From: Anaerolineae bacterium | GTDB taxonomy: Bacteria; Chloroflexota; Anaerolineae; B4-G1; SLSP01 | Assembly: GCA_026645815.1 (NCBI GenBank) | Contig: JAPKMR010000016.1 | Location: 1 to 64,000, forward strand | Reading direction: 5' to 3' | Length of the DNA: 64,000 nucleotides | Part shown: positions 41,962-51,166 of the stretch, in pieces | Layout of the letters: each line of letters starts with the position of its first letter | Position numbering within the stretch: the stretch's first letter is position 1 | Position numbers and translations under genes: made by a program | The notes under the pieces: generated by a model | Told to the model about the DNA's origin: nothing | The model's database searches: none | What the model saw: the letters and a program-made list of their open reading frames with translations, nothing else

Positions 41962-43998
41962 ATGAATCTCTGGCATGGAATTGCCCGGCGTTTATGGCCT
42001 GGCGTGCTGCGCTTACGGGGGCTTGACTATACCCGTGCCGTAGGCGATATCGTCACCACGCTTTATACAACGCCGCTGGTGCTCGCAGGGCTTATCTGGC
42101 TTGGCATAGCTACCGATGTCTTGCTGCTGCGTTCACATTGGTTGTTGCTTTTACTCATCCTGGGGTTGTTGAGTCTTTTCGACTGGCTGAATTTTTCTCT
42201 CTTCGTCGAGACTTCACCCGGTGTCTTCGCGGATTGGGCGTGGTCCTTCAAGGGGCTGGTTGTTTGGTCGGCGGTCTTCATTCTGGGGGCTGGTGCGCTC
42301 TGGGTCGCAGTGCTATGGCTTCTCGGCTACTTTGTCTTCCGCTGGCGGCGGGCTACCTTGCCCGAGTGGCGCTGGAACCTCGTTCGCAACCTGACATTGG
42401 ATTGCGCTGTCGTTGTCTTTGGCGGATTGGTCGCGCTAAAGGTGTATGCTGGCATGGGCGGGGAAATCCCCCTGGTCGGCTTCAACTGGCAAAGCTTTAG
42501 CCCTGCCCTGATTGCGCTGCTGACATGGATTTGCTTGAGCGCCTTGCTGTGGGCGCCATTGTTGGCTTTCTTTAGCATCAGCCGGGAATACGCCTGGGCG
42601 CATAGTAGTGGGTGGACTTTACTGCGTTTTCTGGCGATTACGGTGGGTTGGCGTCTCTTTGTGGACCCGCTTTCGGTGCTGGCATCCGTGCTCTTCACCC
42701 AGACCGGTTTCAATGGTTATCTTTTCTTTATTGCTGCGCTGGTCATCACTGCTGCCCTGGCGCACCAGCTCAGTCAGGCTCTGGCTCTGAGCCGTTTGCG
42801 CACTCGAGAGCTGGAAAACCTGGAGCGCTTGGGGCAGGACCTGATCGCCGCGGCGCCTGACCTGGAGGCACTACCGGCGCTGCTGCACGCGCACATTGAG
42901 GGTATGTTCCCCTACAGCCATGTGGAACTGCGACTGTTTCCAGCGCAGACCTTGCTACACTACCCGGATGATTGGCCCCCGGTGGCGGGAGCGGTTTGGG
43001 AGGCGGCAGCCACGGGGTCGGCTTGTTGCTTTCTGCCAAATCAGCTGACGCCATGGGGAGAGCGCCTCGAAGCCAAAGGCATTGTGCTCGTCCCTGTTCT
43101 GGATGTGGAGACTGAGCAGATCGTCGGTGCGCTCTATCTGGCGCGCTTCCGCGACCTGGAATTGCTCCGGCAGGTATTGCCGGCGCTGCGCCTTTTCGCC
43201 TCACAGATTGCAACGGTGCTGCAGGCAAACCGTATCCTTGACCGGCGTTTGGCATACGAGCGTTTGGTGCAGGAATTTGCCCTGGCAGGTCAGATTCAGA
43301 GCAGCCTCCTGCCCAATCAGATGCCATTGCTTCCGGGGTGGCAAATCGAAGCTGCGCTGAAGTCGGCGCTGGAGACCTCGGGGGATTTCTATGATTGTAT
43401 TGTACTCCCCGATGGGCGTTTGGGCGTTGTTATTGCGGACGTATCCGACAAAGGCTTAGGGGCTGCACTGTACATGTCCTTGAGCCGAACCTTACTCCGC
43501 ATTTATGCCACTCAGCAACCCGATCCGGCAGCTGTGCTTGAGCTGACGAACAAACATATACTGCAGGATACCCATGCGGGATTTTTCATCACCGTTTTCT
43601 ATGGGGTGCTTGATCCCTTGACCGGGGTATTGACGTACGGCAATGCCGGGCATTTGCCGCCGGTGCTTATCCCTTACCAACAGCCCGAGCGGGAGTTGAC
43701 CTTATTGCCGCGCACAGGCATGGCTCTCGGCGTGTGCGAATCGGCGCATTGGGAAACCTCCACGCTGCAGGTGTGCTGTGGAGATGCGTTGGTGCTCTAC
43801 ACTGACGGCGTCGTGGATGCTGAAAACACTGCACGAGATTTCTTTGGCGAAGCACGTTTGTGTGAGGTTCTGAAGTCGCAGGCTGGTCGGCCCGCTAAAG
43901 CCATTCAGCAGGCTGTGCAGGATGCTGTGACGGGCTTCATGTCCGAAGCCCCACAGCACGATGATATGACTGTGATGGTGATAGCTCGATCTGATTGA
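41962..43998 (+). CDS. Membrane SpoIIE-type PP2C phosphatase, copy 1
   Basis: A 678-residue protein. The N-terminal 270 residues contain about seven membrane helices, a GAF-like domain follows (about 280-410) and the C-terminal 240 residues are a SpoIIE/RsbU PP2C phosphatase: SGDFYD, VIADVSDKGLGAALYM, LVLYTDGVVDA and QHDDMTVMVI carry the metal-binding aspartates. It probably dephosphorylates the STAS antagonist. ATG 41962 is preferred (AGGGTGAG upstream) over ATG 41935. It is 7 bases from a homologue of the same layout. Confidence 0.88.
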   Translation: MNLWHGIARRLWPGVLRLRGLDYTRAVGDIVTTLYTTPLVLAGLIWLGIATDVLLLRSHWLLLLLILGLLSLFDWLNFSLFVETSPGVFADWAWSFKGLVVWSAVFILGAGALWVAVLWLLGYFVFRWRRATLPEWRWNLVRNLTLDCAVVVFGGLVALKVYAGMGGEIPLVGFNWQSFSPALIALLTWICLSALLWAPLLAFFSISREYAWAHSSGWTLLRFLAITVGWRLFVDPLSVLASVLFTQTGFNGYLFFIAALVITAALAHQLSQALALSRLRTRELENLERLGQDLIAAAPDLEALPALLHAHIEGMFPYSHVELRLFPAQTLLHYPDDWPPVAGAVWEAAATGSACCFLPNQLTPWGERLEAKGIVLVPVLDVETEQIVGALYLARFRDLELLRQVLPALRLFASQIATVLQANRILDRRLAYERLVQEFALAGQIQSSLLPNQMPLLPGWQIEAALKSALETSGDFYDCIVLPDGRLGVVIADVSDKGLGAALYMSLSRTLLRIYATQQPDPAAVLELTNKHILQDTHAGFFITVFYGVLDPLTGVLTYGNAGHLPPVLIPYQQPERELTLLPRTGMALGVCESAHWETSTLQVCCGDALVLYTDGVVDAENTARDFFGEARLCEVLKSQAGRPAKAIQQAVQDAVTGFMSEAPQHDDMTVMVIARSD

Positions 43999-44005
43999 GG
44001 CTGTT

Positions 44006-46150
44006 ATGTCTGGAGAAACCCGTATGGAAGCATTATGGCAAGCACTGGCACAGCGTTTTCGTCCCGAGATTGAAAAGACTGTGGATGATCTGCAACGCGT
44101 TTCGCAGATCAGCGATGTTGTGAGCTTTCTGTACGGCGTTCCGCTGGCGCTTGCTGGTCTGGTATGGCTCATTCTGCGCACCGATTTGCAGCTGTTGTTT
44201 CAAATCTGGCCTCTGTTGTTGATCCTCTTTGGCTTGCTCTACTTGTTGCGCCGTCTCGAGTTTTTCCTGTTGACGGAGTTGAACTCGCGCCGCCTTGCCA
44301 ATGCCAGCGGAACCTTTGAGGCTGTGATTACATGGTCATCCGCCCTAATGTTCGGTCCCAGCGTTCTCTGGCTTGGTTTGGTTTGGGATGTTATAGACCT
44401 GTTTTTTCCCAGACAACGCCGGCAGGATCCGGATTGGTGGTGGAACCGGGCGCGGAATCTGGCGCTGCGTTATGCGGGGTATCTGCTGGTGAGCCTGGCT
44501 GCGTTGGAGCTGTATGGTCGTTGGGGTGGCATCACACCCTTGCCGGGTTTGAGTCTGGAGGTCCTATGGCCCGCTATTGCGGCAACTCTGGTCCGCCAGC
44601 TCTTCTCAATGCTCTGTTGGGCGCCGTATGTGCTGTATTATCTGACTTCTAAGACCTTGGGTTTTGATGCCTCTGCGCGGCACGCCTACCTGCGCTTCAT
44701 GCTGATAGCCTTGGGTTGGCCCGTCTTGATGGACCCCTTCGCCTTGCTCGCGGCGGGACTGTGGGCGCAAGTGGGGCACGTCGGCTACGGGCTTTTTTTG
44801 CTCAGCGTGCTGATGGTGAGTTACATGGCCTATCGTTTCAGCCATACCGCCATTCGCAATCTCTGGCGCTCCCATGAGATGGCGAACCTCGAACGGTTGG
44901 CGCGCGCCATCCTTGGCGGTCCCCCTGAGGAGCTGCAGCTCTCTGAGGCGCTACACGAGCATGTCCCTGGTATGTTCCCCGGTTGTCGAATCGAAATTCG
45001 CACTTTCCCGGATGAGACGCTCCTGCTGTACCCGCTTAGCGCGCGCCCATTGCAGGAATCTGGCTGGATCTGGTTGCGTGCTGTGGCAGAAGCCCGGTGC
45101 TTCAAACAGGGAGATGCGCTTCCGTGGCAAGAAAAAGCTGCCGAGACGCCCTACTTGATGGCGCCGATTCTCGATATGGAGACTTTGTTGCCGATTGGCG
45201 GTATTTGTCTGACCTTCACGGGTCGGGTGCGCCATCAGGAACCATTGAGTAACCTTTTGCCTGCGGCGCAAACATTGGCGGCGCAAATTGCCGCGGCCTT
45301 GCATGCTACCAAAATCCATAACCAAACTCTGGCTTATCAGCGTATTGAGCAGGAGCTCGCGGTCGCTGGAGAGATTCAGGCGGGTTTCCTGCTCAGCCAG
45401 CTTTCTGAAGTGCTCAACTGGCAGGTCAGTGGGTGGCAGGTAGCGGTGGCGCTGGAGTCTGCACGGGAGACCTCCGGTGATTTTTACGATGTTATCCCCT
45501 TGGCCAATGGTCGAATGGCGTTGGTGATTGCGGATGTAGCGGATAAGGGGTTGGGGGCGGCGTTGTATATGGCAGTGAGCCGTACTGTAATCCGAACTTT
45601 CGCCGAGCAATATATCGAAGACCCACAACAAGTTTTCGCCGCTGCCAATCCGCGCATCCTCAAAGACACCCATGCTGATCTCTTTGTGACCATATTCTAT
45701 GGTATCCTCGATCCAGAACACGGCACGCTCACTTATTGCAATGCGGGACATAATCCGCCCTTCCTGTTCAGCATGCAAAATGGGCGGCGCATGCAAGCGT
45801 TGCGACGCACGGGAATCCCACTCGGTGTGCGGGAACAGGAGACCTGGACTTCGCATACCGTTTCCATTGCCCCGGGTGACTTACTGATCCTCTACACCGA
45901 TGGCGTGACCGATGCGGAGGATACGCGTGGAGACTTCTTTGGCGAGGACCGGCTCTTGGAGGCTCTGGAGATTGCGGCGGCAAACACCAATGGCGGCGGG
46001 CGCACAGCTCAGGAAGTGCAGGATACCATCATGAAGGCAGTGCATGATTTCATCGGTCACGCCGCTCAAACGGACGATATTACTTTGATGGTGTTGGCGC
46101 GCGACCTGGATTGTGAGCCTTGCGGGCAGATCGCTCTGGATGTTCCATGA
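44006..46150 (+). CDS. Membrane SpoIIE-type PP2C phosphatase, copy 2
   Basis: A 714-residue paralogue of the preceding gene with the same order: about seven N-terminal helices, a GAF-like region and a SpoIIE phosphatase with SGDFYDVI, VIADVADKGLGAALYM, ILYTDGVTDAED and TDDITLMVL. The conserved motif ETSGDFYD is shared by both. GAGG lies 5 bases upstream of ATG 44006; ATG 44024 is also possible. The pair looks like a tandem duplication followed by sensor divergence, so that two signals could feed one STAS switch. Confidence 0.88.
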   Translation: MSGETRMEALWQALAQRFRPEIEKTVDDLQRVSQISDVVSFLYGVPLALAGLVWLILRTDLQLLFQIWPLLLILFGLLYLLRRLEFFLLTELNSRRLANASGTFEAVITWSSALMFGPSVLWLGLVWDVIDLFFPRQRRQDPDWWWNRARNLALRYAGYLLVSLAALELYGRWGGITPLPGLSLEVLWPAIAATLVRQLFSMLCWAPYVLYYLTSKTLGFDASARHAYLRFMLIALGWPVLMDPFALLAAGLWAQVGHVGYGLFLLSVLMVSYMAYRFSHTAIRNLWRSHEMANLERLARAILGGPPEELQLSEALHEHVPGMFPGCRIEIRTFPDETLLLYPLSARPLQESGWIWLRAVAEARCFKQGDALPWQEKAAETPYLMAPILDMETLLPIGGICLTFTGRVRHQEPLSNLLPAAQTLAAQIAAALHATKIHNQTLAYQRIEQELAVAGEIQAGFLLSQLSEVLNWQVSGWQVAVALESARETSGDFYDVIPLANGRMALVIADVADKGLGAALYMAVSRTVIRTFAEQYIEDPQQVFAAANPRILKDTHADLFVTIFYGILDPEHGTLTYCNAGHNPPFLFSMQNGRRMQALRRTGIPLGVREQETWTSHTVSIAPGDLLILYTDGVTDAEDTRGDFFGEDRLLEALEIAAANTNGGGRTAQEVQDTIMKAVHDFIGHAAQTDDITLMVLARDLDCEPCGQIALDVP

Positions 46151-46210
46151 GTGTTGCAGGCGCTTCTGCGCGCCTGCAACACTCCTTTTCCATAATTATC
46201 CCCGGTAATT

Positions 46211-46371
46211 GGGTGCGTTTCAACTTTGGGGTAAAGGCAAGACGACCATCGCACACATGCCTTTCTTTGATTGATTTTTGGCGGTGGGGCTTTGCCCCAC
46301 CGCCAAAAATCAATTTTCCCCCCGCCCTGTAGGGGAGCTTGAGATTTTCGCCCCAGTTTTGAAACGCACCC
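46211..46371. mobile_element. MITE, 161 bp, with 8-bp target duplication
   Basis: The termini GGGTGCGTTTCA (46211-46222) and TGAAACGCACCC (46360-46371) are perfect 12-bp inverted repeats. The flanks are CGGTAATT at 46203-46210 and 46372-46379, a perfect 8-bp duplication. The core palindrome (46271-46313, 20-bp arms, TTT/AAA triloop) differs in sequence from that of the copy at 8122. The 46151-46466 gap contains nothing else I can name except the ribosome site of the next gene. Confidence 0.87.
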
Positions 46372-46466
46372 CGGTAATTTCTACAGTAGACACGGGCTTA
46401 CGCTTCTGTTACACTGGAATAGTAGGACAAGCTGTAATTCCAGCTATAACTTTTGGAGGTGCCCGT

Positions 46467-47447
46467 ATGACTCAGAATCTAGCTGCGCCTGTTGGCGCAA
46501 ACACAGTCCCTGCGCCGCGCCCTCACTCATCCGGAGATTGGTTGGGGCGCTTGTACCGTCTCGCTGTCGTAATCCTGGCAGCTTTTGTGGTGCTCGGCGC
46601 CGTGTTGGTGATAGGACGGTCTGCTATCTACAAAATCCATGAATACGAGCGCGGTTTGCATTTGCGCGGGGGGCGCTTTGTGCGTGTAGAGACCCCCGGT
46701 TGGCATGTGCAAATTCCGCTGGTGGATACCGTCATCATCGTTACCGTCAATGAACGGCTTGGCTATGTAGAACGCCTGGCAGCCATGACCTCCGACAATG
46801 TGACGATGGATGTCTCCTTGCAGTATACTTACCGTGTGACACAACCGGAGCGTTTTGCCCTGGAGGTGAGCGACCCTGAACGCATCGTTTTCGAGTTCGT
46901 TCAGGGCAAGTTGCGGGACGTGGTGAACACCAAGACCATGGCTGAGGTGATGGATAACCGCGCCGTTCTCAACCTGGATGTGATGGCGACCTTGCGTGAA
47001 ATTGAGTCCCGCTACGGCGTCGAGTTCATCACCGTGCAGATCCAGGGAGCTTCCCCGCCGGCAGAAGTGGTCTCCGCCATTAAGGATCGCATGGTCGCGG
47101 GTCAGCGACAAGCGCAGGCTGAAGCTGAAGCGGCGCAGCAGCGCACGCTGGCTGACGCGGAATTCTATGCCGCACAGAAGCGCGCCGATGGTGAAGCCTA
47201 TCAGATCACCCAACTGGCGCAGGCTGAAGCTCAACGTATCGAGTTGGTCTCTGCCGCACAGCAAGAAGCAACCCGCGCCATCCTGTCTACGTTAGCGAGT
47301 GGTGGTCCCCTGGCAGAGCAATATATCCAGGTGTTACTGGCACAGGAGCTGAGTGAGAACAGCAAGTGGATTATTGGCGCCGAAGGGCAACCCATTCTCG
47401 ACTTGCGTGATCCATCAAAGAGCTCTGGTTCCCCTGCCCTTCCCTGA
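46467..47447 (+). CDS. SPFH/prohibitin-family membrane protein
   Basis: A 326-residue protein with one membrane helix (about residues 30-52) and an SPFH (band 7) domain (about 60-240: HEYERGLHLRGGRFVRVETPGWHVQIP). A charged, Ala/Glu-rich coiled coil (AEAEAAQQRTLADAEFYAAQ) follows, then a short hydrophobic C-terminal region. Such proteins form membrane scaffolds and often bind FtsH-like proteases. ATG 46467 follows GGAGGT by 6 bases; the frame upstream runs into the MITE. Confidence 0.88.
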   Translation: MTQNLAAPVGANTVPAPRPHSSGDWLGRLYRLAVVILAAFVVLGAVLVIGRSAIYKIHEYERGLHLRGGRFVRVETPGWHVQIPLVDTVIIVTVNERLGYVERLAAMTSDNVTMDVSLQYTYRVTQPERFALEVSDPERIVFEFVQGKLRDVVNTKTMAEVMDNRAVLNLDVMATLREIESRYGVEFITVQIQGASPPAEVVSAIKDRMVAGQRQAQAEAEAAQQRTLADAEFYAAQKRADGEAYQITQLAQAEAQRIELVSAAQQEATRAILSTLASGGPLAEQYIQVLLAQELSENSKWIIGAEGQPILDLRDPSKSSGSPALP

Positions 47448-47467
47448 CCGCGCTGCGGGAGATTGTG

Positions 47468-47905
47468 ATGAAAGCATTGAAGAGCGTCATACACGGATTG
47501 GGGTTGGCAGGCATCAACTTTGTTGCGGTATTACTTGGCTTCGGGGTCTATTATCTGCTACGCCCGGCGCCGCAGTTAGCCGTACAATTGCCCGTTGCGG
47601 TCATCGCCTCGATTCTGGGATTTGCTCTGTGGATTTACTTCAGCAAGGCGCTTTTTGATACCCGAGCTATGCTAAGCGGCTGGAGGGACTATGTTGGGAT
47701 CTACCTGGCAGCTTTACTGTGGAGCCCTCTCATCTTTGTGCCTTTGCATTACCTGGGCACAGGCTATGTGACTGCCTTCAGCAACGTGATGGCTTTGTGG
47801 GCTTTTCAGGTGCCGGTGAATCTCGTTGCACTGGGGATTTCCCATCTGTGCTACAATCATGGTAACAGGGTCAGCCGGTTGCCTGCTAGTCCTGGTGCTG
47901 GATAA
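47468..47905 (+). CDS. Small four-helix membrane protein
   Basis: A 145-residue protein with four hydrophobic segments (about 8-30, 40-60, 75-95 and 105-130). I do not recognise the family. CGGGAG precedes the start; GTG 47465 directly upstream is in frame and could also serve. It is 20 bases after the SPFH gene and 13 before the lectin-like gene, all on one strand, so it may be part of the same envelope unit. Confidence 0.55.
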   Translation: MKALKSVIHGLGLAGINFVAVLLGFGVYYLLRPAPQLAVQLPVAVIASILGFALWIYFSKALFDTRAMLSGWRDYVGIYLAALLWSPLIFVPLHYLGTGYVTAFSNVMALWAFQVPVNLVALGISHLCYNHGNRVSRLPASPGAG

Positions 47906-47918
47906 GGCGGGAGGAACC

Positions 47919-48386
47919 ATGAAAAAGTCACTGCTGCTATTACCTTTAGCTTTGCTACTATTGATTATCGGCGCCAGAGCCTTGCTGCGCAGTGGCATCG
48001 GTCCCTTGCGCCAGGAGCTCCTCACACAGCCGCGCATCTACGCCTATCGGGAATGGCAGAGTACCGGCGTGATGCTGCACACCGGAGATCGCGTCTACAT
48101 CCGTGCCCGTGGAACGTGGCTGTACACACCCGGTGAATATCACGGTCCAGAGGGGCATGCGGAATATCGCGCTCCGAACACCTATCCCATCCCGGCAATT
48201 CCGGGCGGCATCTTGTTGGGCCGTATCGGCGAAGAAGCTCGGCCTTTCCCGGTGGGGCGGGGCGGGGCGGTCGTTGCAGACCAGGAGGGCTTACTCTACC
48301 TGCGCATCAATGACGACATCCTAAGCGATAACGTGGGCTATGTGGAGGTTGAACTCACCGTCACACCCTATGAAACATCTGACTGA
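47919..48386 (+). CDS. Secreted PA-I (LecA)-like lectin-fold protein
   Basis: A 155-residue protein with a signal anchor (KKSLLLLPLALLLLIIGARALL). The rest matches the pattern of PA-I/LecA-like galactose-binding proteins: GDRVYIRARGTWLYTPG, GPEGHAEY, LLGRIGEEARPFPVGRGG, then GLLYLRINDDILSDNVGYVEVELTV. The LRINDD..DN segment is where calcium and sugar bind in LecA, but individual ligands are not certain here. Start ATG 47919 has GGGAGGA upstream. A sugar-binding role at the surface is inference. Confidence 0.72.
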   Translation: MKKSLLLLPLALLLLIIGARALLRSGIGPLRQELLTQPRIYAYREWQSTGVMLHTGDRVYIRARGTWLYTPGEYHGPEGHAEYRAPNTYPIPAIPGGILLGRIGEEARPFPVGRGGAVVADQEGLLYLRINDDILSDNVGYVEVELTVTPYETSD

Positions 48387-48509
48387 GGTGAGATGCACTT
48401 ACGAGCGTCGTTTATGGTCCGCGCCGTATCTGCAAACTCAGCCCCACCTTACCTGAAAGCTCATGGCAAGTGCGTCTCACCTGCTGTCTGTGAGGTGAGA
48501 CGCACTTAT
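48386..48509. repeat. Mutually exclusive inverted repeats
   Basis: AGGTGAGATGCACTTA (48386-48401), AAGTGCGTCTCACCT (48471-48485) and AGGTGAGACGCACTT (48495-48509) are three copies of one 15-mer in + / - / + order. The last two form a perfect 15-bp hairpin with a 9-nt loop; the first two could form an alternative stem with one mismatch. There is no T tract. Confidence 0.65.
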
Positions 48510-48593
48510 GCCACACCCTTGTCTGTCATGGCATCAGGTCTGCAAAGTTACCTCTGCCTGTAGTCACTTCTGTAGGTGCGTTTTACCCGGATT

Positions 48594-49625
48594 TCACACC
48601 CCCAACATTCCACCGCTGCGCCGGTGCCGCACCGCTACTGCCTCTGCCAGAATCGAAAGCGCAATCAGCGCGGGTTCTTTGCCGCCGATATTCAATCCCA
48701 CGGGACCATGAATGCGCGCCAGCTCTATCTCACTGAAGTCGGACTCCAGCAGTGTCGCGCGCCGGTCTGCCTGGGTTTTCTTGCTGCCGAGGAAGCCAAT
48801 ATACGTGGCTTCGCTCTGCAATGCCAATGTGAGCGCCGGGATATCGAATTTGGGATCGTGGAAGAGCACCACAATCGCCCAACCCGGACCCAGCTCCTCG
48901 GCTGTGAAGACATCCTGGGGCCAACCGAAGCGCGTTTGCACGTTGGGGAAGCGTTCCTCGCGCAGGAAAGCCCGCCGCGCGTCGCTCACGATGACTTCGT
49001 AGCCCGCGAGGGTGCCCATCTGCGCCAACGGCACAGCGATGTCAGTTGCGCCGAAGATGAGTAGGATGGGCGGCTGTGGGAATACCTCCACGAATATCTC
49101 GCCCTGGGGGTAGCTATGCTTTTGTGCATAAGGTCCGGGCCATGCAGCGTTCAAATCTGCCAGCACCGCGGCGTCGAGTTCGGCATCGCCCAGGGAACCT
49201 GCCACACTCCCATCGGTTTTGCGCAGCAGGTGCCGCGGCGTATCCGTGCGACTGGCAAAGCCTACCGGGCGTTTGGCCTCCAATTCCTCGATGAGTCCAT
49301 CGTACAGTGGATCATAGCGCTCCACGAGCACATCAATCGCGCCGCCGCAAGATAGGCCCGCACCCCATGCCTGCTCATCGCTGATGCCAAAGAACGGGCG
49401 GCGTATCTCGGCTTCGCCGCGCAGCACAAATTCCAGCTCGGCAATCGCGTCGCCATCTACACAGCCACTGCTCACGGAACCGGCGACATCGCCTTCAGCC
49501 GTGAGCAGCATCCGCGTCCCTGCCGGGCGCAGTGATGAGCCGCGTGTCTCGATAATGGTGGCAATGGCCCAATTGGTCTTGCCTTCGGCTCTCCAGCGTT
49601 TCAGATCAGCGAGTAGATCTTTCAT
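48594..49625 (-). CDS. xdhC: XdhC/CoxI-family molybdenum enzyme maturation factor
   Basis: A 343-residue protein of the XdhC family, which binds the molybdenum cofactor and helps insert a sulfurated cofactor into xanthine-dehydrogenase-type enzymes. It shows the N-terminal XdhC/CoxI motifs VSSGCVDGDAIAE and GAGLSCGGAIDVLVE, each with a conserved cysteine, and a C-terminal Rossmann region with IFGATDIA and GFLGSKKTQ. AGGGGAAACC precedes the ATG. A likely client is the XdhD-like enzyme encoded 24 kb away; no other Mo hydroxylase is in the window. Confidence 0.88.
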   Translation of the reverse strand: MKDLLADLKRWRAEGKTNWAIATIIETRGSSLRPAGTRMLLTAEGDVAGSVSSGCVDGDAIAELEFVLRGEAEIRRPFFGISDEQAWGAGLSCGGAIDVLVERYDPLYDGLIEELEAKRPVGFASRTDTPRHLLRKTDGSVAGSLGDAELDAAVLADLNAAWPGPYAQKHSYPQGEIFVEVFPQPPILLIFGATDIAVPLAQMGTLAGYEVIVSDARRAFLREERFPNVQTRFGWPQDVFTAEELGPGWAIVVLFHDPKFDIPALTLALQSEATYIGFLGSKKTQADRRATLLESDFSEIELARIHGPVGLNIGGKEPALIALSILAEAVAVRHRRSGGMLGV

Positions 49626-49664
49626 GGTTTCCCCTTTGGTTTAGTGAGATGGAACGTTAAAGAC

Positions 49665-50507
49665 TTACGGCTCCCCTGTTGGATCCCACGTACAATGATA
49701 GCGCTCGTCAAAAGCATCCAGGCGGCACATATCCTCGGGTGAAATCTCGAAGTCGTAGATATCCGCATTTTCGCGGATGCGCTGCGGGTTGGTTGATTTG
49801 GGAATGACAACCACTTCATGCTGTAAGCACCAGCGGATGAGAATCTGTGCGGGGCTTTTTTCGTATTTGCGCGCGATAGCCTCAAGTCGTGGATTGCGTA
49901 GCCGTTCGCCCTTCGTCAGTGGACTGTAAGCTTCCAATTGGATGTTGTGTGCGCGGCAGAACTCGAGCAGGTCCTTCTGGTAGAGCCACGGGTGGAACTC
50001 TACCTGGTTGACTGCGGGGACCACCCGCGCCGTGGCAAGCAGCTCTTCGAGGTGTTCGATGGTGTAATTGCTCACGCCGATGGCGCGCACTTGCCCCTCA
50101 GCGTGAAGCGCTTCGAGGGCGCGCCAGCTCTCGCCGCGCTGTGCCGAGACGGGCCAGTGAATGAGGTACAGGTCCACAATGCCCAGGTCGAGTCGTCGTT
50201 GGCTTTCCTGGAAGGCGGCGCGCGCCCGGTCATAACCGTGATCGTTGTTCCACAGCTTGGTGACGACAAAAACATCTTCCCGTGGCACTCCACTCTCTCT
50301 CACAGCGCGTCCGACTTCTGCCTCATTACCGTAGAACTTGGCTGTATCAATGTGCCGGTAACCCGCATCCAGCGCCCAGGCCACGGCTTGTTCACCCTCA
50401 CGACCGCGAGCTTGATACACGCCCAGGCCCAGCAGGGGCATCTTCACACCGTTATTCAACGTGACCTTGCTGTTGATGGTTAATGGCTGCGTGTTAAGAT
50501 TTTTCAT
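49665..50507 (-). CDS. Aldo/keto reductase
   Basis: A 280-residue NADPH-dependent reductase with the AKR tetrad: Asp and Tyr in DTAKFYGNE, Lys in VVTKLW and His in DLYLIHWP. The C-terminal IPKSTNPQRIREN is the cofactor-binding signature. ATG 50507 overlaps the stop of the upstream gene (ATGA), which with AGGAAGG sets the start. The substrate is likely a small aldehyde or ketone and cannot be specified. Confidence 0.92.
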   Translation of the reverse strand: MKNLNTQPLTINSKVTLNNGVKMPLLGLGVYQARGREGEQAVAWALDAGYRHIDTAKFYGNEAEVGRAVRESGVPREDVFVVTKLWNNDHGYDRARAAFQESQRRLDLGIVDLYLIHWPVSAQRGESWRALEALHAEGQVRAIGVSNYTIEHLEELLATARVVPAVNQVEFHPWLYQKDLLEFCRAHNIQLEAYSPLTKGERLRNPRLEAIARKYEKSPAQILIRWCLQHEVVVIPKSTNPQRIRENADIYDFEISPEDMCRLDAFDERYHCTWDPTGEP

Positions 50508-51070
50508 CCTTCCTCTTCTTCTCGCTTTCCCCATTCATGCCGCTTGACCGTGCCATCTTCGAAAACGCGCACTACCTCAAAGCGTACGCGTCCCGCAGCG
50601 ATGGCGCGCGCGATGCGCCGTTGTCCCTGGCTTAGCGGCGTTTGCTCTTTCTTGATATCAAGAATCACAATTTCTAGCTGATCCGGCGCCCCGTTTCCTT
50701 GTGAATACCCACTGAAGACCACGTAATCAATGGGGTCTCCTAAAAAGCGCGCATCGGCGGGCCAATAATCGAAGCCCGGCAGCATGGGCGCCATCTGTTC
50801 TGCCATCTTGCCTTTGAGTACGGCGCGGCTCTGATCGGTGCTGTCGCGTTGCGCACTGGCAATAGCCCGCGAATGCTCCTCCTGCAGAATCTGGATTCGC
50901 GTTTCATAACTCTGAATCAATCGCGCCTGGGAGCCTTGAATGCGGGCTTCGAATTCTTCCAACAGCTCCACGCGCAGCAATTGGCGCTCCGCTTCGAAAC
51001 GCGTGCGCAGGAAGAAATATGCGAGTGCTGCCCCGATGATGATTCCCAGGGCGATTAACGGAATTTCCAC
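50504..51070 (-). CDS. Holliday-junction-resolvase-related endonuclease-like protein
   Basis: A 188-residue protein with an N-terminal membrane helix (about 3-21), a coiled region (about 25-80) and a C-terminal domain of the Endonuc_Holl type (PF10107): KGKMAEQMAPMLPGF, GDPIDYVVFSGY and IVILDIKKEQTPLSQGQRRI. The D-x-K pattern recalls the PD-(D/E)xK nuclease core, but activity has not been shown for the family. It overlaps the aldo/keto reductase by 4 bases. Confidence 0.82.
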   Translation of the reverse strand: MEIPLIALGIIIGAALAYFFLRTRFEAERQLLRVELLEEFEARIQGSQARLIQSYETRIQILQEEHSRAIASAQRDSTDQSRAVLKGKMAEQMAPMLPGFDYWPADARFLGDPIDYVVFSGYSQGNGAPDQLEIVILDIKKEQTPLSQGQRRIARAIAAGRVRFEVVRVFEDGTVKRHEWGKREEEEG

Positions 51071-51166
51071 GGCTCTTGTTCCTCGGTGGTTGACGAGCGG
51101 CGGCGAGTGGCGACTGGCATATAGCTTTTACCCTATCGCCTGTTTTCCCTGTCGCGATTGCTCGGT

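Noticed and set aside
40803-46371. Whole region as a composite transposon bounded by MITE copies
   Set aside because: The copies are MITEs with their own target duplications (ATTTTAGA, CGGTAATT), which do not match each other, and the genes between look chromosomal.
46424-46450. AGGACA-15-TATAAC as promoter of the SPFH gene
   Set aside because: The 15-bp spacing and weak boxes are not convincing, and the -10 would leave too short a leader for the GGAGGT site.
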